Positions 32,505 to 45,384 of a stretch of DNA of 64,000 nt are shown here, one piece after another (positions within the stretch are counted from its first letter, which is position 1; every line of letters starts with the position of its first letter). The notes beneath the pieces were generated by a model that saw only the letters and a list, made by a program, of their open reading frames with translations, had not been told where the DNA came from and ran no database searches. The translations under genes were made by a program, and so were the position numbers. Location of the stretch: the NCBI RefSeq assembly GCF_002575655.3, contig NC_053037.3, forward strand, positions 326,147,294-326,211,293. The letters are read 5' to 3'. Origin of the DNA: Aegilops tauschii subsp. strangulata (taxonomy: Eukaryota; Streptophyta; Magnoliopsida; Poales; Poaceae).

Positions 32505-33053
32505 GTAGCCCCTGAACCTGGCTTCAATGACGAGGTATCCGGCGCGTAGACTGTCTTCGGCATTGCAAGGCGGGTTCCTCCTCCGAACACTTCAAAGCAG
32601 TTGATTACAAGAACTGTATTCAGATTTGCGCAATGACCACACCCATCCATCGCTAGGGCACAATACTTAAAAAAGTATGACATGTCTTTTACTGACAATT
32701 CCACGGGCGAGATGTCACATCCAGTCTCTTCATCATTTTGAATCGTTTCTCCCATTTCACATTTCCAGACACAGTCTTTGATGACACGTCTCGTCAAAGC
32801 GAAAGATCGTGTCCCCCTATCACGGGATTCTCATTAATACGGGTTTGGGTAATCCAACCGTGCCGTTCGCACAACCCCTCGGAAACAGGCGAGTTTTAAG
32901 GCTTGATTGAGGGGGACACGTGATATTCGCAGTCCATATAAGTGGATAGAGTCCAACTCTTCCATCCTTCGCCTCATTCCCTCTCTGCCTTCCCATCCTT
33001 GAGCCCCAGCGCCCAAAATCCAAGCTTTTCTCTCCTTTGCAAATCCTCCGACC
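32505..33053 (+). promoter_or_regulatory. Putative promoter region of the antisense gene
   Basis: No coding sequence. CATATAAG at 32935-32942, about 110 bases before the first ATG, could be a TATA box for the plus-strand gene. AGGGGCTACTGGGGG read in reverse next to the LTR (about 32501-32515) is the likely polypurine tract of the element itself. Confidence 0.4.
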
Positions 33054-36000
33054 ATGGCCGGCTCAAGGCAAGTGGATGGCCTCCTCTGTCACGGAGGAGA
33101 ACATCAAGGAGCTGCGGGACGCGTGGTATTTGACCGCGGAAATCAAGCACAGGCTTCCCGATCCAGCGCAGGTCATACCCACTCCGGAGCCCAGCGAAAG
33201 GGTGATGTTCATCCCCCACTTCCTCTGCGGGCTCGGATTCACCCTCCACCCCTTCGTGAGGGGACTCATGTTCTACTACGGGCTGGATTTTCACGATCTG
33301 GCCCCAAATTCATTCCTCCACATCTCGGCGTTTATCATCGTGTGTGAGGCTTTCCTCTGAGTCCCTCCACATTTTGGCTTATGCCTCAAGATTTTAACGT
33401 GAAGCCGAAGGTGGTCGATGGGCAACACGGGGAGTGTGGTGGTGCCATGGTGAGCAAGCTCCCGAAAGTCAATTGGCCAAAGGGAGTCTTTGTGGACACC
33501 GTCAAGATATGGCAACAAGAATGGTTCTATATCATAGAACCCCGTGGCTCTAAGTGGGCAGCTGCTCTGGCTTTTAGATCCGGCCCCCCACTGAGACTCA
33601 CATCCTGGACTGACAAGGGTCCGGACTGGGGGTCGGTCCCGGAGGTGCTGCTGTTGCAGAAACGCGTCCAGAGCATGATAGCGAAGGACATCACCCTCTC
33701 CGATGTAATCCAAGTGATGCTGATCCGCCGAGCACTTCCCTGCCAGCGGCGGTCCCTCAAGATGTGGGAGTTCAACCCGGAAGGGCCACGGACCCTACAA
33801 TGGTTCTATGGCACAACGCATAAGGGGATCTGGAAGCTGCTTGTTAAGAAGCAGAAGATGTGGCCAAATTCATCAGACGATACCGGCCTCGACTGCAACC
33901 ATCCGGCCTCTGAGGTAAATCCCAATCCTCCAAACATTAGTAGGTTTGTTGCTTCCGAGGGAGAAATATTTGAGTAGTCGATTCCCCCAACAGGTCTAGA
34001 TCAAGAAGGCGGAGCAGATCCGGTGTCTGGCTCCGCTCCCGAAGACCCAGCCAATCCTCTACTAATGAGGATGTTGGTCCCGGAGCCATACCAGGCACCG
34101 GTAAAGAGGGACAAGAATAAGAAGAAAGAGGAGGGCACTTTGGACGCAGTGTCCAGAGAAGTCGATGCCCAATCCTCTCATGAGGGTGACGACGACGAGG
34201 AGGAGGAAGAGGAGGAGGGAGAAGAAGATCCTCCCCGCAAGGGAAAGAAGAGGGCGGCCTCGGAAGACCTTGAGGCCGAAGCCTCCAAAAGGGACAAAAT
34301 CACCCTCCCTGATGACTCAGGGTCAGATGCTGAGGCCATCCCGAAGCATCGTCGCCGGGCCAAACCCCAAGCCGACTCATAAGTAGTCCGGGATTCTTCA
34401 CACTCGCCCAACCTTTATGAATTGCGATGATAACTCTAAGTTCTATCTTTTTAGCCCGGCCCATAGTATCCCCCAGCTATCCTCATCCTCGGGGGATCTG
34501 CCGCTGGAGATGATGGAGAGCGAGTCGCCATCCCCAGCTTCCCCGCTGTCTAAGGAGGATGACCCCGAGGTGTCATCCCATAGGCCCTCTCCGGGCCTCG
34601 AAGAGACGCGGGGGGCGGCTTAACAGCGCCTGAGGACAATACCTCGGCTACCGAAGGACTGAGGGGTATGGCTCCCACGAAGGCCAGCGACAGGGGCCCC
34701 GGTCAATCCGACCCCCAGCCGCATACTACTTCGGAGACCAATAATGCTCCGAAGCCTAATCGGTGGCGCCGAATTCCGCGATCTTCAGGGTTGCGGCAAC
34801 CTTCACTAATCTAGAGACGCCGAATTCTATGGTGGGCGCACTGCAAAGTGCATCCATCCCGGAGGAGCACCACATCCTAATGGGTGCGGTGGCTGAGAAG
34901 ATTCAGTCCGCCAAAAGCGGGCTGAACGAAGCCTTTTCCAGCCTACTGGCAGGCTTCGAGGTACGCAATGTAATAATTTTGTTTTTTGGTTTTATAAAAA
35001 ATATGCGTGTATATAGATAGTAGCCCCTGAGACTCTATTCGGTTCTTTGAAAAAAAACGAGTAGAGGATCAATAACCAGTGGTTAGGTGGTAACATACTT
35101 GTATCTGAATAATCAGAGGCTTCTCTGCTAGCGGCGACTGCCCAATCAGTGGAAGTTTCTGATCTCCAACGGAAACTGGCACAGGCCGATGAGGACCTAG
35201 CCCTTGTTAACACGCAGCTCGACCAGGCGCAAGGTATGAAATGCATCTTTACTGTATGCCTGTGTATATCCATGTTTTGCGGAAGTTCAAGAGCTGAAAT
35301 GCACGTACTTATACAGATGGCACCGCCACGGTGGAGACCCTCAGGGTTGAGCTTGCCCAGGCCAAGGAGCAGGCAAGGGTAAGCAAGGCGGCTGCTGATA
35401 AAGCAGCCACAGACTTAACGGCCGAACAGGCTGCTCGGCGCCGTTTTGAGGAACGGGTGACCGAGATGGAGCAAAAGCTGAAGGACACCGCCGCTAAGTG
35501 TGAGTCCTTAGAAAAGGAAAATAAGGCGAAGGAGACCGAGCTCGCCAAGGCCCTTCAAGAAGGTTCGGAGGCGCGATCCAAATCCCGCGCAGCGCATGAG
35601 GAAATCCGTCAAGCCGGACAGATAGCGGATGGTAAGCCCTTTCTTTTACAGGCTAAATTTGGGGACCGGAAGTATGCCTTACTTAATCGACTGTGGAGTT
35701 CTCCAGACGTATATGCGGATCTACCGAAGAGCGCTACAGACGCCGCCCAATTCTTCCAGGCCCAGGAAGGGCACGCGACGGAGGAGCTCTTCTGGTCGCA
35801 GTTTGGGGGACAGGAGCCTCCTGTACTGCTAAACGACCAGATGGCGCAGTGGGCAGAGCTGCAGAAGATGTCCAGCGCGGCCATGAAGGACGTTATATTC
35901 CGGTTGTGGCCGGCCGAAGCCATTCCGGACAGCTACTTTGGCCTCGTGTGGCGTCTCGTCGATGCGCTGCCTCGAATTGACGCCGTGAAGAGGTGGTCTT

Positions 36001-36164
36001 GTATAGAAGGGGCACGAATGGCCTTTGCCCGTGTCAAGATGCACTGGGGGAAGATGAAGGCCGAAAAGGTGGCAGTCGAGGGTCCGCCCGAAAGCAGGGA
36101 CCACCGCACACCAGAGCGTTATTTTGAGGAAGTTCTCAAGGGTGCCCACCTTGTAGAAGGCTAG
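33054..36164 (+). pseudogene. Antisense 'putative gypsy type transposon' (PF04195-like) gene, several exons, broken
   Basis: Exon 1 (from 33054/33076) encodes MASSVTEENIKELRDAWYL, VMFIPHFLCGLGFTLHPFV and FYYGLDFHDLAPNSFLHIS, the conserved block of PF04195. It ends at a donor near 33914. A CGA-to-TGA type stop at 33358-33360 and a 1-base deletion near 33393 break it. Later exons: 33994-34382 (acidic run DDDEEEEEEEGEED and basic KRDKNKKKEE), a segment to 34960 (AFSSLLAGFE, donor GTACGC), 35117-35233, and 35316-36164. The last has a long coiled coil (METLRVELAQAKEQARVSK onward) and then YALLNRLWSSPDVYADLP and PESRDHRTPERYFEEVL. Despite the Pfam name it is not a DNA transposase. It is a gene of unknown role known antisense in Tat-like Gypsy elements. 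Exon limits are approximate. Confidence 0.75.
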
Positions 36165-37432
36165 TGCTCTAAGGATGTAGTGTTCGAATGAACGAGTCCG
36201 AACTGTTCGGGAGTTTGTATTATGAACTAAGTATTTTGCATATGTTTCTTCCTGTATGAAGAGTTTTATCCTCCTGTGTGGTCATTTTATATTTGAGAGT
36301 TCCCAGTCGTCGGCTTCAACCCCCTTGTAGATACTACTGGGGTGTTTGGAATTGCACATGACTACACTTAACCCAACGTCTTGGTGCGTGAAGGAGGTGT
36401 TAGTGCGGTGAACCAGGCAACCGTACTATACGGTTTTATTGCTCTCACTTAGCCGTAGGAGTTTGTAGATGGGTCTACAAAGTAGCCCCTGGTATGTGTG
36501 CGGCTATCCTAATTCGCATGTGTTGCATAGGTGACCGGAGAACAGTCCTTCGTGTAATACGGAAGAAATCGCTAAAGATTTTGATAAGTCGCTGAGTGGC
36601 TAACCAGCTGTCGCCACATCATGACAGTCAATTTTTGGCTTTCTCTACTGAGGTGCTTAACCGGATGAACCAGAAACACAACCGCAGTAGTTCTCCCTTT
36701 ACTACCCTAGCCGATCAGACGGAACGTAAGCTAGCAAACACAGGAGCCGGGCAACCCAACTATTGACCAAAGACATGATTCAGAGCCGATGCGTATAATG
36801 CCGAACTCGGGACGTCGAATTACGCTATAAAGCTATGTCGGACTTTTTGGTTGGCAACACGTGTGTTGCCATATAGAGCCCCTGGCAATTTTTGCCGAGG
36901 TGTGTGCGTGACACAACTGAAGGGACGGAATAAAGTCTACAAGTGAAGACAATACCGCGGAAGAATTTTCTTCGCAAAAATCTGATTGATACGTCAAAAT
37001 GTAGTATTACAGAGAGTACCATAATCACCATGGCTATATGACATGCCGGGGATCTTAAGGCTAAAAAAGCTCTATACAGGTTCTTTGAGTGAAGTTGTGG
37101 TTTACAAGGTCCTTTGCACTTTCCTGCCGCACGTCTGCGCCGCTTTCGCCTAAGTAAGAGAGACTCCTTGAGAGGGATGGTCTTCGACTATTTGGACGGA
37201 ACCGGGCTCAGAAAGAGTCCTTGTGAGTCCGTAGGATGGGAATGTTTTAATTTACATGTGGTAAAAGATAAGAAATAAGTAAAAACGAGGGGGAGACCCT
37301 ATAGGGTCAAACCGTACTATAGGCCTGTCTGTATTTTGCCTCTGTGGATGCCCAAGGTACTTTGAGTGCGTAATTGTGCACGCGTGGTACAAATCTCGCA
37401 GTTGTACGTAGCAGTCGACGGAGGCGAAACTG
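36165..37432. other. Gypsy internal region without recognisable gene
   Basis: Lies between the 3' end of the antisense gene and the end of gag-protease. Repeats of GTAGCCCCTGG-like and AACCGGATGAACC-like phrases are seen, but no RT or integrase motifs in either strand. Confidence 0.6.
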
Positions 37433-40400
37433 CTAATCCGACCCTGGGATTGCCGGGCTGACTGCATGCTGCACTGTCCGACCTTGCGGAATAAAGTCCG
37501 GTGGCTTCATAGCCGATGGGGTGTGCGGCTTGGCAGGGCCGCTTTGTACTTCAGCCGCGATGGTCGCGGTGTGCTCCTCGGTACGGAGGGAGCGTTCCAT
37601 GTTTCCGTTGATTGTAATGACACCACGGGGACCGGGCATCTTAAGCTTTAGATAGGCGTAGGGCGGGACCGCGTTAAAGCGGGCGAAAGTGGTTTGTCCG
37701 AGCAGTGCGTGATAACCACTGCGGAATGGGACGATATCGAAGATCAAGTCTTCGCTTCAGAAGTTGTCCGGCGAACCGAAGACGACTTCCAACGTGATTG
37801 AGCCCGTGCAGCGGGCCTCTACACAAGGTATTACTCCTTTAAAGGTAGTTTTAGTGGGCTTGATCTTGACGGATCAATGCCCATTTTGCGGACAGTGTCT
37901 TGGTATAGTAAATTGAGACTGCTGCCACCATCCATGAGGACTCACGTGAGGTGGAATCCATCAATGATTGGATTGAGGACCAAAGCTGCCAAACCTCCAT
38001 GACGGATACTGGTTGGGTGGTCCTTTTGATCAAAGATGATTGGACAAGCCGACCATGGGTTGAATTTTGGGGCGACCGGCTCGAAGGCATAGATGTCCCG
38101 TAGCGCATGCTTGCGTTCCCTCTTAGGGATATGCGTGACGTATAATTGTCATTACCTCAGGGGGAAATTGCTTCTGTCCCCCTGTGTTCGGTTGACGATG
38201 CTCTTGGTCATCGTCGTCGCTGGGCGATCCTTTCCCCTTGTGTTCGGCGTTGAGTTTGCCGGCCTGTTTAAAGACCCAACAATTTCTGTTGGTGTGATTA
38301 GCGGGCTTATCGGGGGTGCCATGAATCTGGCACGACCAATCAAGTATTCTATCTAAGGTGGATGGGCCATTTCAGTTTGCCTTAAATGGCTTCTTCCGCT
38401 GACCGGGTTTGGTACCGCTGAATCCGGCATTGACCGCCGTGTCCTGGGTTTCTTCGTTATTGTTTTGACGCTTGTGCTTGTTGCATCGTGGCTTGCCATT
38501 GTCGTCTCTGGGTTCGGAGGTGCCAGGGTCACTGATGCTATTGCTTCTACGAGCAAGCCAGCTATCTTCTCCCGCGCAAAAGCGGGTCATAAGTGCGGTG
38601 AGGGCAGCCATGGATTTCGGTTTTTCTTGGCCGAGGTGTCGGACAAGCCACTCGTCTCGGACACTATGTTTAAAGGCTGCGAGGGCCTCGGCATCCGGAC
38701 AATCCACAATCTGGTTCTTTTTGATAAGGAACCTGGTCCAGAGCTGCCGGGCCAATTCCCCGGGTTGCTGGATTATATGACTAAGGTCATCGGCGTCTGG
38801 GGGCCGAACATAGGTGCCTTGGAAGTTATCTCTAAATGCGTCCTCCAGGTCTTCACAGCTACCCATAGAGTTTTCTGGTAGGCTGTTCAGCCAGTGCCGT
38901 GCTGGCCCCTTGAGTTTTAGGGGGACATATTTGATGGCATGTAGATCATCGCCGCGTGCCATGTGAATGTGGAGAAGAAAGTCTTCAATCCATACTGCGG
39001 GATCTGTTGTGCCATCGTATGATTCGATGTTGACGGGTTTAAACCCTTCTGGGAACTGGTGCTCCATTACCTCATCGGTGAAGCATAGGGGGTGTGCGGT
39101 GCCTCTGTATCGGGCAACATCACGGTGCAGTTCGGATGAAGTTCATATGCGGTTTTCTGCCCGAGCGTGGTTGTGCTTGTTGCGCCAGGCTTGATAGCCG
39201 TCCTCACGCGCCGGGGCACGCCCCCGCGATCTGTATATTGATCTTGTCCGACCTGCTCTATTTTCCAGGTCTTGTCGTAGGTCGTATGTGTATCCCCGAG
39301 CTGTTGTTTCTCTGCTTTTACGGCGAGGCGGAGCGGGCTGGTGTTCGGCTTGAGTTGATGTTCTATCCTGGTCACGTGGTGGTCGGTCAGGTTCATTAGC
39401 CGCGTTACGTGCGGGTGGTACGGGCTCCAGCGCCTCATCGTTGAATTGGGGTAGTAGCTTACGCTACGGGTAACTTTTTGTTGGGCGTTCAAGGCCGTAT
39501 TCTTCGGCCACCAGGACATTTGTCCATCTATCGTTGAGCAGATCTTGGTCAGCTTGAAGCTGCTGCTGCTTCTTTTTTAGGCTTCTTGCCGTGGCTATTA
39601 GCCGGCGCTTAAAGCACACTTGTTCGAGGGGTTCCTCTGGCACGATGAAATCTTCCTCGCCGAGGCTCACCTCGTCCTCGGAGAGTGGTAGATAGTTGCT
39701 ATCCTCCGAGTCTTCGTTCCCTGCTTGCTCGTCAGGGTTAACTTGCCTGTCCTCCCGATCATCCTGTTCGGATGTTGGTTCGATGGGGTCTTCCTTGTTT
39801 TCGGCATTCTTCAGAGTATCATTGTCTCCGGTGCCGGGATTGTTGTCCTTTCCGCGACGCGATTTAGAGCGGCGCCGCTGACGTTGACGCCTCAGTGGTA
39901 CCTCAGGAGGTTCGTCCTCGACTGGCTCCTCCTCTTTATCGCTGTCGCCTTCTTTAGGTGTATCCACCATGTACACGTCGTACGAGGAAGTGGCCGTACA
40001 GCGTCCGGTGAACGGCGGGTTTCGGGCCTCTTCCTCCCCGGCATCGTCGTCCATACCGTCGATGTCTTCGGAGGCGTAATCGAGCATGTCGGTTAGATCC
40101 TCGGCAGTGGCTATAAAGTGGGTGGTGGGTGGGAAGTAAAGTTCCCTATTTCCAGCCCCTAGTCCGGGCTGGGCGCAATTAGGAAGCAGCTCCTGTGTGA
40201 TGGCGAGGGACCGCATTAAGTCCAGAGCCTCGTTTAAGAGCAAGGTTTGTGCGGGGACCGGAGTTCCCTGGCCGAGCCCGCAAGACGCGTGCTGCGAGGG
40301 TCCAGGGCTAGTGTTCGGAAAAGAGTCCGGCTTTATGATGAGTGTTGGTGACACTATTCCCTCCGGTTCTCCCATGTTGAGCTCTGCAGCCACAGTGAGT

Positions 40401-40705
40401 CCGGCGGGCTATAGTCTCCCGTCTTCGGACCTGATGACGTGCTCCGGATCTAAGGCCGGAGCGGTGGTTGTAGCCGCGAACCCTTGGAGGATCAAGTCCC
40501 CTCGGATATCAGCGACATAATTCAGATTTCTGAAGCTGATCTGATGACCAGGGGCGTAGCTGTCGATCTGCTTCAGGTGGCCAATGGAGTTGGCCCGCAG
40601 TGCGAAGCCACCGAATACGAAGATCTGTCCGGGGAGAAAAATCTCTCTCTCGACAACATTGTTGTAGATGATCGATGGAGCCATCGAGCCTTTCGACGAC
40701 GGCAC
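37433..40705 (-). pseudogene. gag: Gypsy gag and protease-like region, broken
   Basis: Minus-strand reading starts near 40705 (SIIYNNVVEREIFLPG) and stops at 40409. It resumes with an acidic/basic linker (40393-39464, including VPLRRQRQRRRSKSRRG), then the capsid-type Gag block in 39067-38372: WIEDFLLHIHMARGDDLHA, KLKGPARHWLNSLPE, DLEDAFRDNFQGTY. The C-terminal side (37960-37433) has IKPTKTTFKGVIPC, IFDIVPFRSGYHALLGQTT and NAVPPYAYLKLKMPGP, which fits the end of a Gypsy protease region. There are several stops and shifts. Nothing of RT follows. Gag/PR would form and process particles. Confidence 0.82.
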
Positions 40706-40731
40706 AACAGAACTCTCAATGAAAGCACCAA

Positions 40732-41191
40732 TGTCGGTGTCAAAACCGGCAGATCTCGGGTAGGGGTCCCGAACTGTGCGTCTAAGGATTGAAGGTAACA
40801 GGAGACATGGGACACGATGTTTACCCAGGTTCGGGCCCTCTTGATGGAGGTAATACCCTACTTCCTGCTTGATTGACTTTGATGAGTATAGGATTGATCT
40901 ACCTCGAGATCGTAGTGGCTAAACCCTAGATGTCTAGCCTGTATGATTATGACTGCCCCTACGGACTAAACCCTCTGGTTTATATAGACACCGGAGGGGG
41001 CCAGGGTTATACAGAGTAGGTTTACAGAGAAAGGAATCTTCATATCCGCACGCCAAGCTTGCCTTCCATGCTAAGGAGAGTCCCATCCGGACACGGGGAA
41101 ATGTCTTTTCCTTGTATCTTCACGGCCCAAGAGCCCGACCCATGTCGTATAGCCCGGACGCCCGAGGACCCCCTAGTCCAGGACTCCCTCA
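40732..41191 (-). repeat. 5' LTR of the antisense-gene Gypsy element
   Basis: 460 bp. On the minus strand it runs TGAGGGAGTCCTGG (41191) to CACCGACA (40732), followed by TTGGTGCTTTCATTGAG, the probable primer site region. TATA-like site at 40979-40988. Confidence 0.9.
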
Positions 41192-41269
41192 GGGGGGGGG
41201 GGCGGGGTGTTTGAGGGAATGATGCGGGTACTAAAATTTTTACTACGCGGGAGTGAAATGCTTGGCTAT

Positions 41270-41560
41270 TGAAAATTTTGATGATAGTGCATTGCACACG
41301 GTCCGGAGATAACAATTGTTTGTTATGAAACTGAAAAACCCTCGACGCGGGCAGATATTTTCTAGGGATGCAGGCGGGATTGGGAACAAGAAACGTCGAC
41401 ACGGTCCGGAGATAACAACCGTGTGTTATGAAACAGAAAAACCCTCGAGGCGGGTAGATATTTTCTAGGGATGCAGGCGGGATTGGGAACAAGAAACATC
41501 GCACACGGTCCGGAGATAACAAACGTGTGTTATGAAACAGAAAAACCCTCGAGGCGGGAA
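41270..41560. repeat. Internal tandem repeats with CACTA-like motifs (M1)
   Basis: CGCACACGGTCCGGAGATAACAA and AAAAACCCTCGAGGCGGG recur about three times. Inverted counterpart of 26690-27090. Confidence 0.82.
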
Positions 41561-41844
41561 GATATTTTTGAGAGGGGGGTCCTCATGGAGCCGAATGTAC
41601 TGTGTGGATGTGTGCGTGACGGGTGCACCGGCATGGCACGCGGTTAGTTTGAGTGAACCGTGTCTGTTGCGTCATCCGACTTGTCTAATGTTCATATATT
41701 TGGCGAAAAATGATGCGGGAGAGGGTCAGAACACGAACACACTTGCATGTGGACCAAATTTATGTATCAAAAGGGTGGTTTGATTTTCAAATACCAAATG
41801 CAACTTTGATGTGGCACCTCTCTCGCAAAGCGCACGGTATTGCT

Positions 41845-42740
41845 TGCCCCACCCCCCCTCGTGTCGGCATGAAGGGAATCCTAAGCTATGAATGCATGCC
41901 CCTCCCCCGCAACCGAGGTTCACCTAGAAAAGTGCAAAGTAGCTTGCAGCCCCCCTCCTCCCTCGTGTCGGCACGAAGGGAATCCTAAGCTATGAATGCA
42001 TGCCCCCCAACCGAGGTTCATTCACCTAGCAAAGTGCGAAGTAGCTAGCAGACCCCCTCCCTCGTGTCGGCACGAAGGGAATCCTAAGCTATGAATGCAT
42101 GCCCCCCAACCGAGGTTAACCCTAGCAAAGTGCGAAGTAGCTAACAGCCCCCCCTCCCCCGTGTCAGCACGAAGGGAATCCTAAGCTATGAATGCATGCC
42201 CCCCCCCCAACCGAGGTTCACCCTAGAAAGGTGCAAAGTAGCTAGCAGCCCCCCTCCCTCGTGTCGGCACGAAGGGAATCCTAAGCTATGAATGCATGAC
42301 CCTCAACCGAGGTTCACCTAGCAAAGTGCGAAGTAGCTAGCAGCCCCCCTCCCTCGTGTTGGCACGAAGGGAATCCTAAGCTATGAATGCATGCCCTCCC
42401 CCCAACCAAGGTTCACCCTAGCAAAGTGCGAAGTAGCTAGCAACCACCCCTCCCTCGTGTCGGCACGAAGGGAATCGTAAGCTATGAATGCATGCCCCCC
42501 CCCGAACCGAGGTTCACCTAGCAAAGTCCGAAGTAGCTAGCAGTCCCCCCTCGTGTCGGCATGAAGGGAATCCTAAGCTATGAATGCATGCCCCCTCCCA
42601 CCCAACCGAGTTTCACCTAGCAAAGTGCGAGGTAGCTAGTAGCCCCCCGCCCCCTCGTGTCGCCACAAAGGGAATCCTAAGCTACGAATGCACGCCCCCC
42701 AACCAAGGTTCACCTAGCAAAGTGCGAAGTAGCAACCCCC
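41845..42740. repeat. Satellite-like tandem array, ~100-bp unit, about nine copies (M1)
   Basis: Unit as in M2 but inverted: CCTCGTGTCGGCACGAAGGG, AATCCTAAGCTATGAATGC, CCGAGGTTCACCTAGC, AAAGTGCGAAGTAGCTAGC. Fewer units than M2 (about 13), so it expanded or contracted after the copies split. Confidence 0.92.
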
Positions 42741-42749
42741 CCCCCCCAC

Positions 42750-44440
42750 ACACACACACTTTCAGTCGGCGGGCCAGAGAGGCATATATCTCACCAAGAT
42801 GGATCATAAAATGGACCAAGAATAATCCACCTTGGTCGTACAACCTCTCTCTTGTTGTTGGTCAAAGTGATGGCCGTCATTGCGACCCCGGAGATGGGCT
42901 AGATCGCCAATAATCACGCAAGTAGCTAGTCCCCGAAGACAACCACTGCATGCATGTGGCCCAAACATATGTATGGAGAGGTGTGTTTTTGAGTAACAAT
43001 GGAACAACTTTGATGTGGCACCGTGATTTCGAACTAGAAATCCCCACACTAAGTGAGGGTTAGGTTGACGATGCATATGTATGTTACACCACAATTCAAG
43101 CCAACGACGGGGATTCATGCATGCATGTGTGCATAGTATATGCGCTCAAACTTAATTAGGTCTGAATCTCACCATGACCTATACTATGATAACACGAACC
43201 AAATGAAGAATCCGCAATGGTAACCTATCTTGTTGTTGGTCAAGGTGATCATGGATGTCCATGCGGGCCCACGAACATATAGGCTTGTCGCCGATAACCA
43301 CGCGAGGGAGTGTATCGTTCGAAGGCAACCACTACATGCATATGTATGGAGGTGATGCGTGCATGCATGTTTGAATACAAAACATTGATGTGGCGCGTGT
43401 GTCAAAAATCATACACTAGCTCCCCACACAGAGCGAGATCAGTTCGTGATGTGTCGTTGTACTAGCCACTTCGACTCGATGGGAGGGATTTTTGCTTACA
43501 CATGTGTGTGTGTGTGTGCTCAAACTGTATCATGCATGTCATCCCAGAGAGAAAATAATAATCCCCTCCTAAGTCAAATTAACCTCTCTTGTTGTCAGGT
43601 AAAAAGTAATGATGGACCAAGCGGGCCCACAGATGGAAAGCATCGATATCGCTGATAACTGCTTAAGTGGGTGCGAGAGGACAACCACCACCGCTTTGAA
43701 TGTGGGCTAAACATATATGTGAATACCCAAAATGCACAACTTTGATGTGCCACATGCCTCAAAAACCGTAAACCATGCACCCACACAGAGCGAGGTTCAT
43801 ATCAAGCGTACTACATATGATGGTCCCCTTCCCCCCTCTTCATCGCATACTATATGCTCCTACCATAATATATGTACAACCCAAAAGAATCCTTATCGAT
43901 GGTGAAATTAATTAACCTCTCCCGATGTAGGTCAAAGTGATGCATGCATCGACGATGGACTCGTGGGCCCACAGATGGAAGCGTCACACGTGAGTGTCCT
44001 AGCTAGGATATGCATGTGGCCCAAAAAGGTGTTGTGTGATGTTTGAATAACCAATTTCACAATTTTGATGTGGCACGTGCCTCGGTAACCAAAAAGTCCC
44101 GACACTGAGTGAGGTGTACTTGTTCACGGACGCGTACGTATAGTATATATGCTAGTCCCCTCCCACCTCTTCGATGCGTACTATATACCACCATAACACA
44201 ACCGAAAAAGATTCTACCTTGCTGGTCAAATTAACCTCACTGCCGGCTGTTCGTCAAAGTGATGGACGATGACCTCGCGGGCCCACAGAAAGCGTCACAC
44301 GCAAGTATCGAGTGTCGTGTAGGACAACCATCGACTGCATTTGGCCAAAACATTTATGTATGAAAGGATTGTGTGATGTTTTAAATAACGATTTCATGAC
44401 TCTGATGTGGCACCGACCTGCCTAACAAAACGGCCAACCC
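42750..44440. repeat. Diverged tandem array of ~330-380 bp units (M1)
   Basis: Inverted counterpart of 23541-25210. AACTTTGATGTGGCAC, GTCAAAGTGATGG and GGGCCCACAGATGG recur in order about five times. No gene. Confidence 0.85.
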
Positions 44441-45384
44441 ACACGGTGGCTCACAACTCGTAGTGTACTGCGAGCCACTCGTGATATCATTAAGACGTTT
44501 TAGTACATTGATTGATTGGGTTTCTACTGGTATAATGTGCAAAAAATCAAATTTGAGCTACATGCACACGTGACAGTGCACCTAAATGGATTGCAAAAAC
44601 ACATGTGTCTCACTGGGTGCAATTTTACTCCCCGTGCAACAAATTTCAAACATTGAGAATCTTGATTTTTGAATTCTAGTACATCCAAACTTATTTGAAG
44701 TTCATGAAACTTATCGTGTTGTCATATGGACACCAATACAAAGTGGCGTTGTACTTTTTTGCCAAATTTGAGACGAGTTTTGATGTAATCTTTATCTAAT
44801 TACAGACAGGAGATTATTAATAATTGGGAACCAATATCCCAAACGGATTATTTATTCGAACCGTGAGTGTTAGACCAACAATGGATACGTGCCATGCTTC
44901 GGTTAAGCAATATAGCGGCAACATTAATCATCCAAATAGAAAAACAATATACATGTCCTCGCGCGACCCATGTGGTGTCTGAGCAGGCGTGAGTTGACGG
45001 GACGCATGCGAGCAGTCCGCCGCGCAGGCAGACAGGGAGGCGTGCGTGCAGGTGTGTGAATTGACGGAGGCGTGCTCGCTGCGCAGTGTCATCGGGAGGC
45101 GTGCGTGCAGGTGTGTGAATTGACGGAGGTGTGCTCGCTGCGCAGTGTCACCGGGAGGCGTGCGAGTAGCTGTGTGAAACTTTGGTAGGCATGCTAGCAG
45201 TCCGGTGCGCAGGCTCACCGGGAGGCGAGCCATCGGTTTGACAGCCGCCCGCCTCTTTCCCACAACTCCCACAACTCCATATTAATGGTGCGCCTGAGCG
45301 GCCGCACCCCTCGCTATGCACACACAATCCTCTCTCTCCGCTTGCATCCTCGACGCCGCTCTCAGTCCTCAAAGCCATCAGTGT
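44441..45384. other. Upstream region of the zf-XS-like gene (M1); short repeats, no gene
   Basis: 45040-45190 has two to three copies of the approximately 59-bp unit GTGTGTGAATTGACGGAGG...CGCAGTGTCACCGGG. The rest is AT-rich. Counterpart of 22435-23540. Confidence 0.55.

Larger units (their letters stand above)
32051..41191 (-). mobile_element. Non-autonomous Gypsy element with antisense gene, reverse orientation, in M1
   Basis: Two same-direction LTRs (32051/32057-32504 and 40732-41191) read TGAGGGAGTCCTGG to TTTTGACACCGACA in reverse. Between them, read in reverse, lie gag and a protease-like segment (40705-37433), then about 1.3 kb without genes. A spliced gene then lies on the opposite (plus) strand (33054-36164). 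No RT, RNase H or integrase is recognisable. No 5-bp target duplication is found (AGATA against GGGGG), and the left junction has about 18 bases absent from the matching site in M2. Related LTRs are very common in wheat; I do not commit to a family name. Confidence 0.87.

Noticed and set aside
33054..36164. Reading the antisense gene as a DNA transposase because of its family title
   Set aside because: PF04195 is named 'putative gypsy type transposon' from its association with retrotransposons. There is no DDE motif, and it lies inside an LTR element.
41532..41783. Small frame MKQKNPRGG... (also 26663-26845)
   Set aside because: Runs through the 105-bp repeats; no domain and no conservation beyond the repeat.
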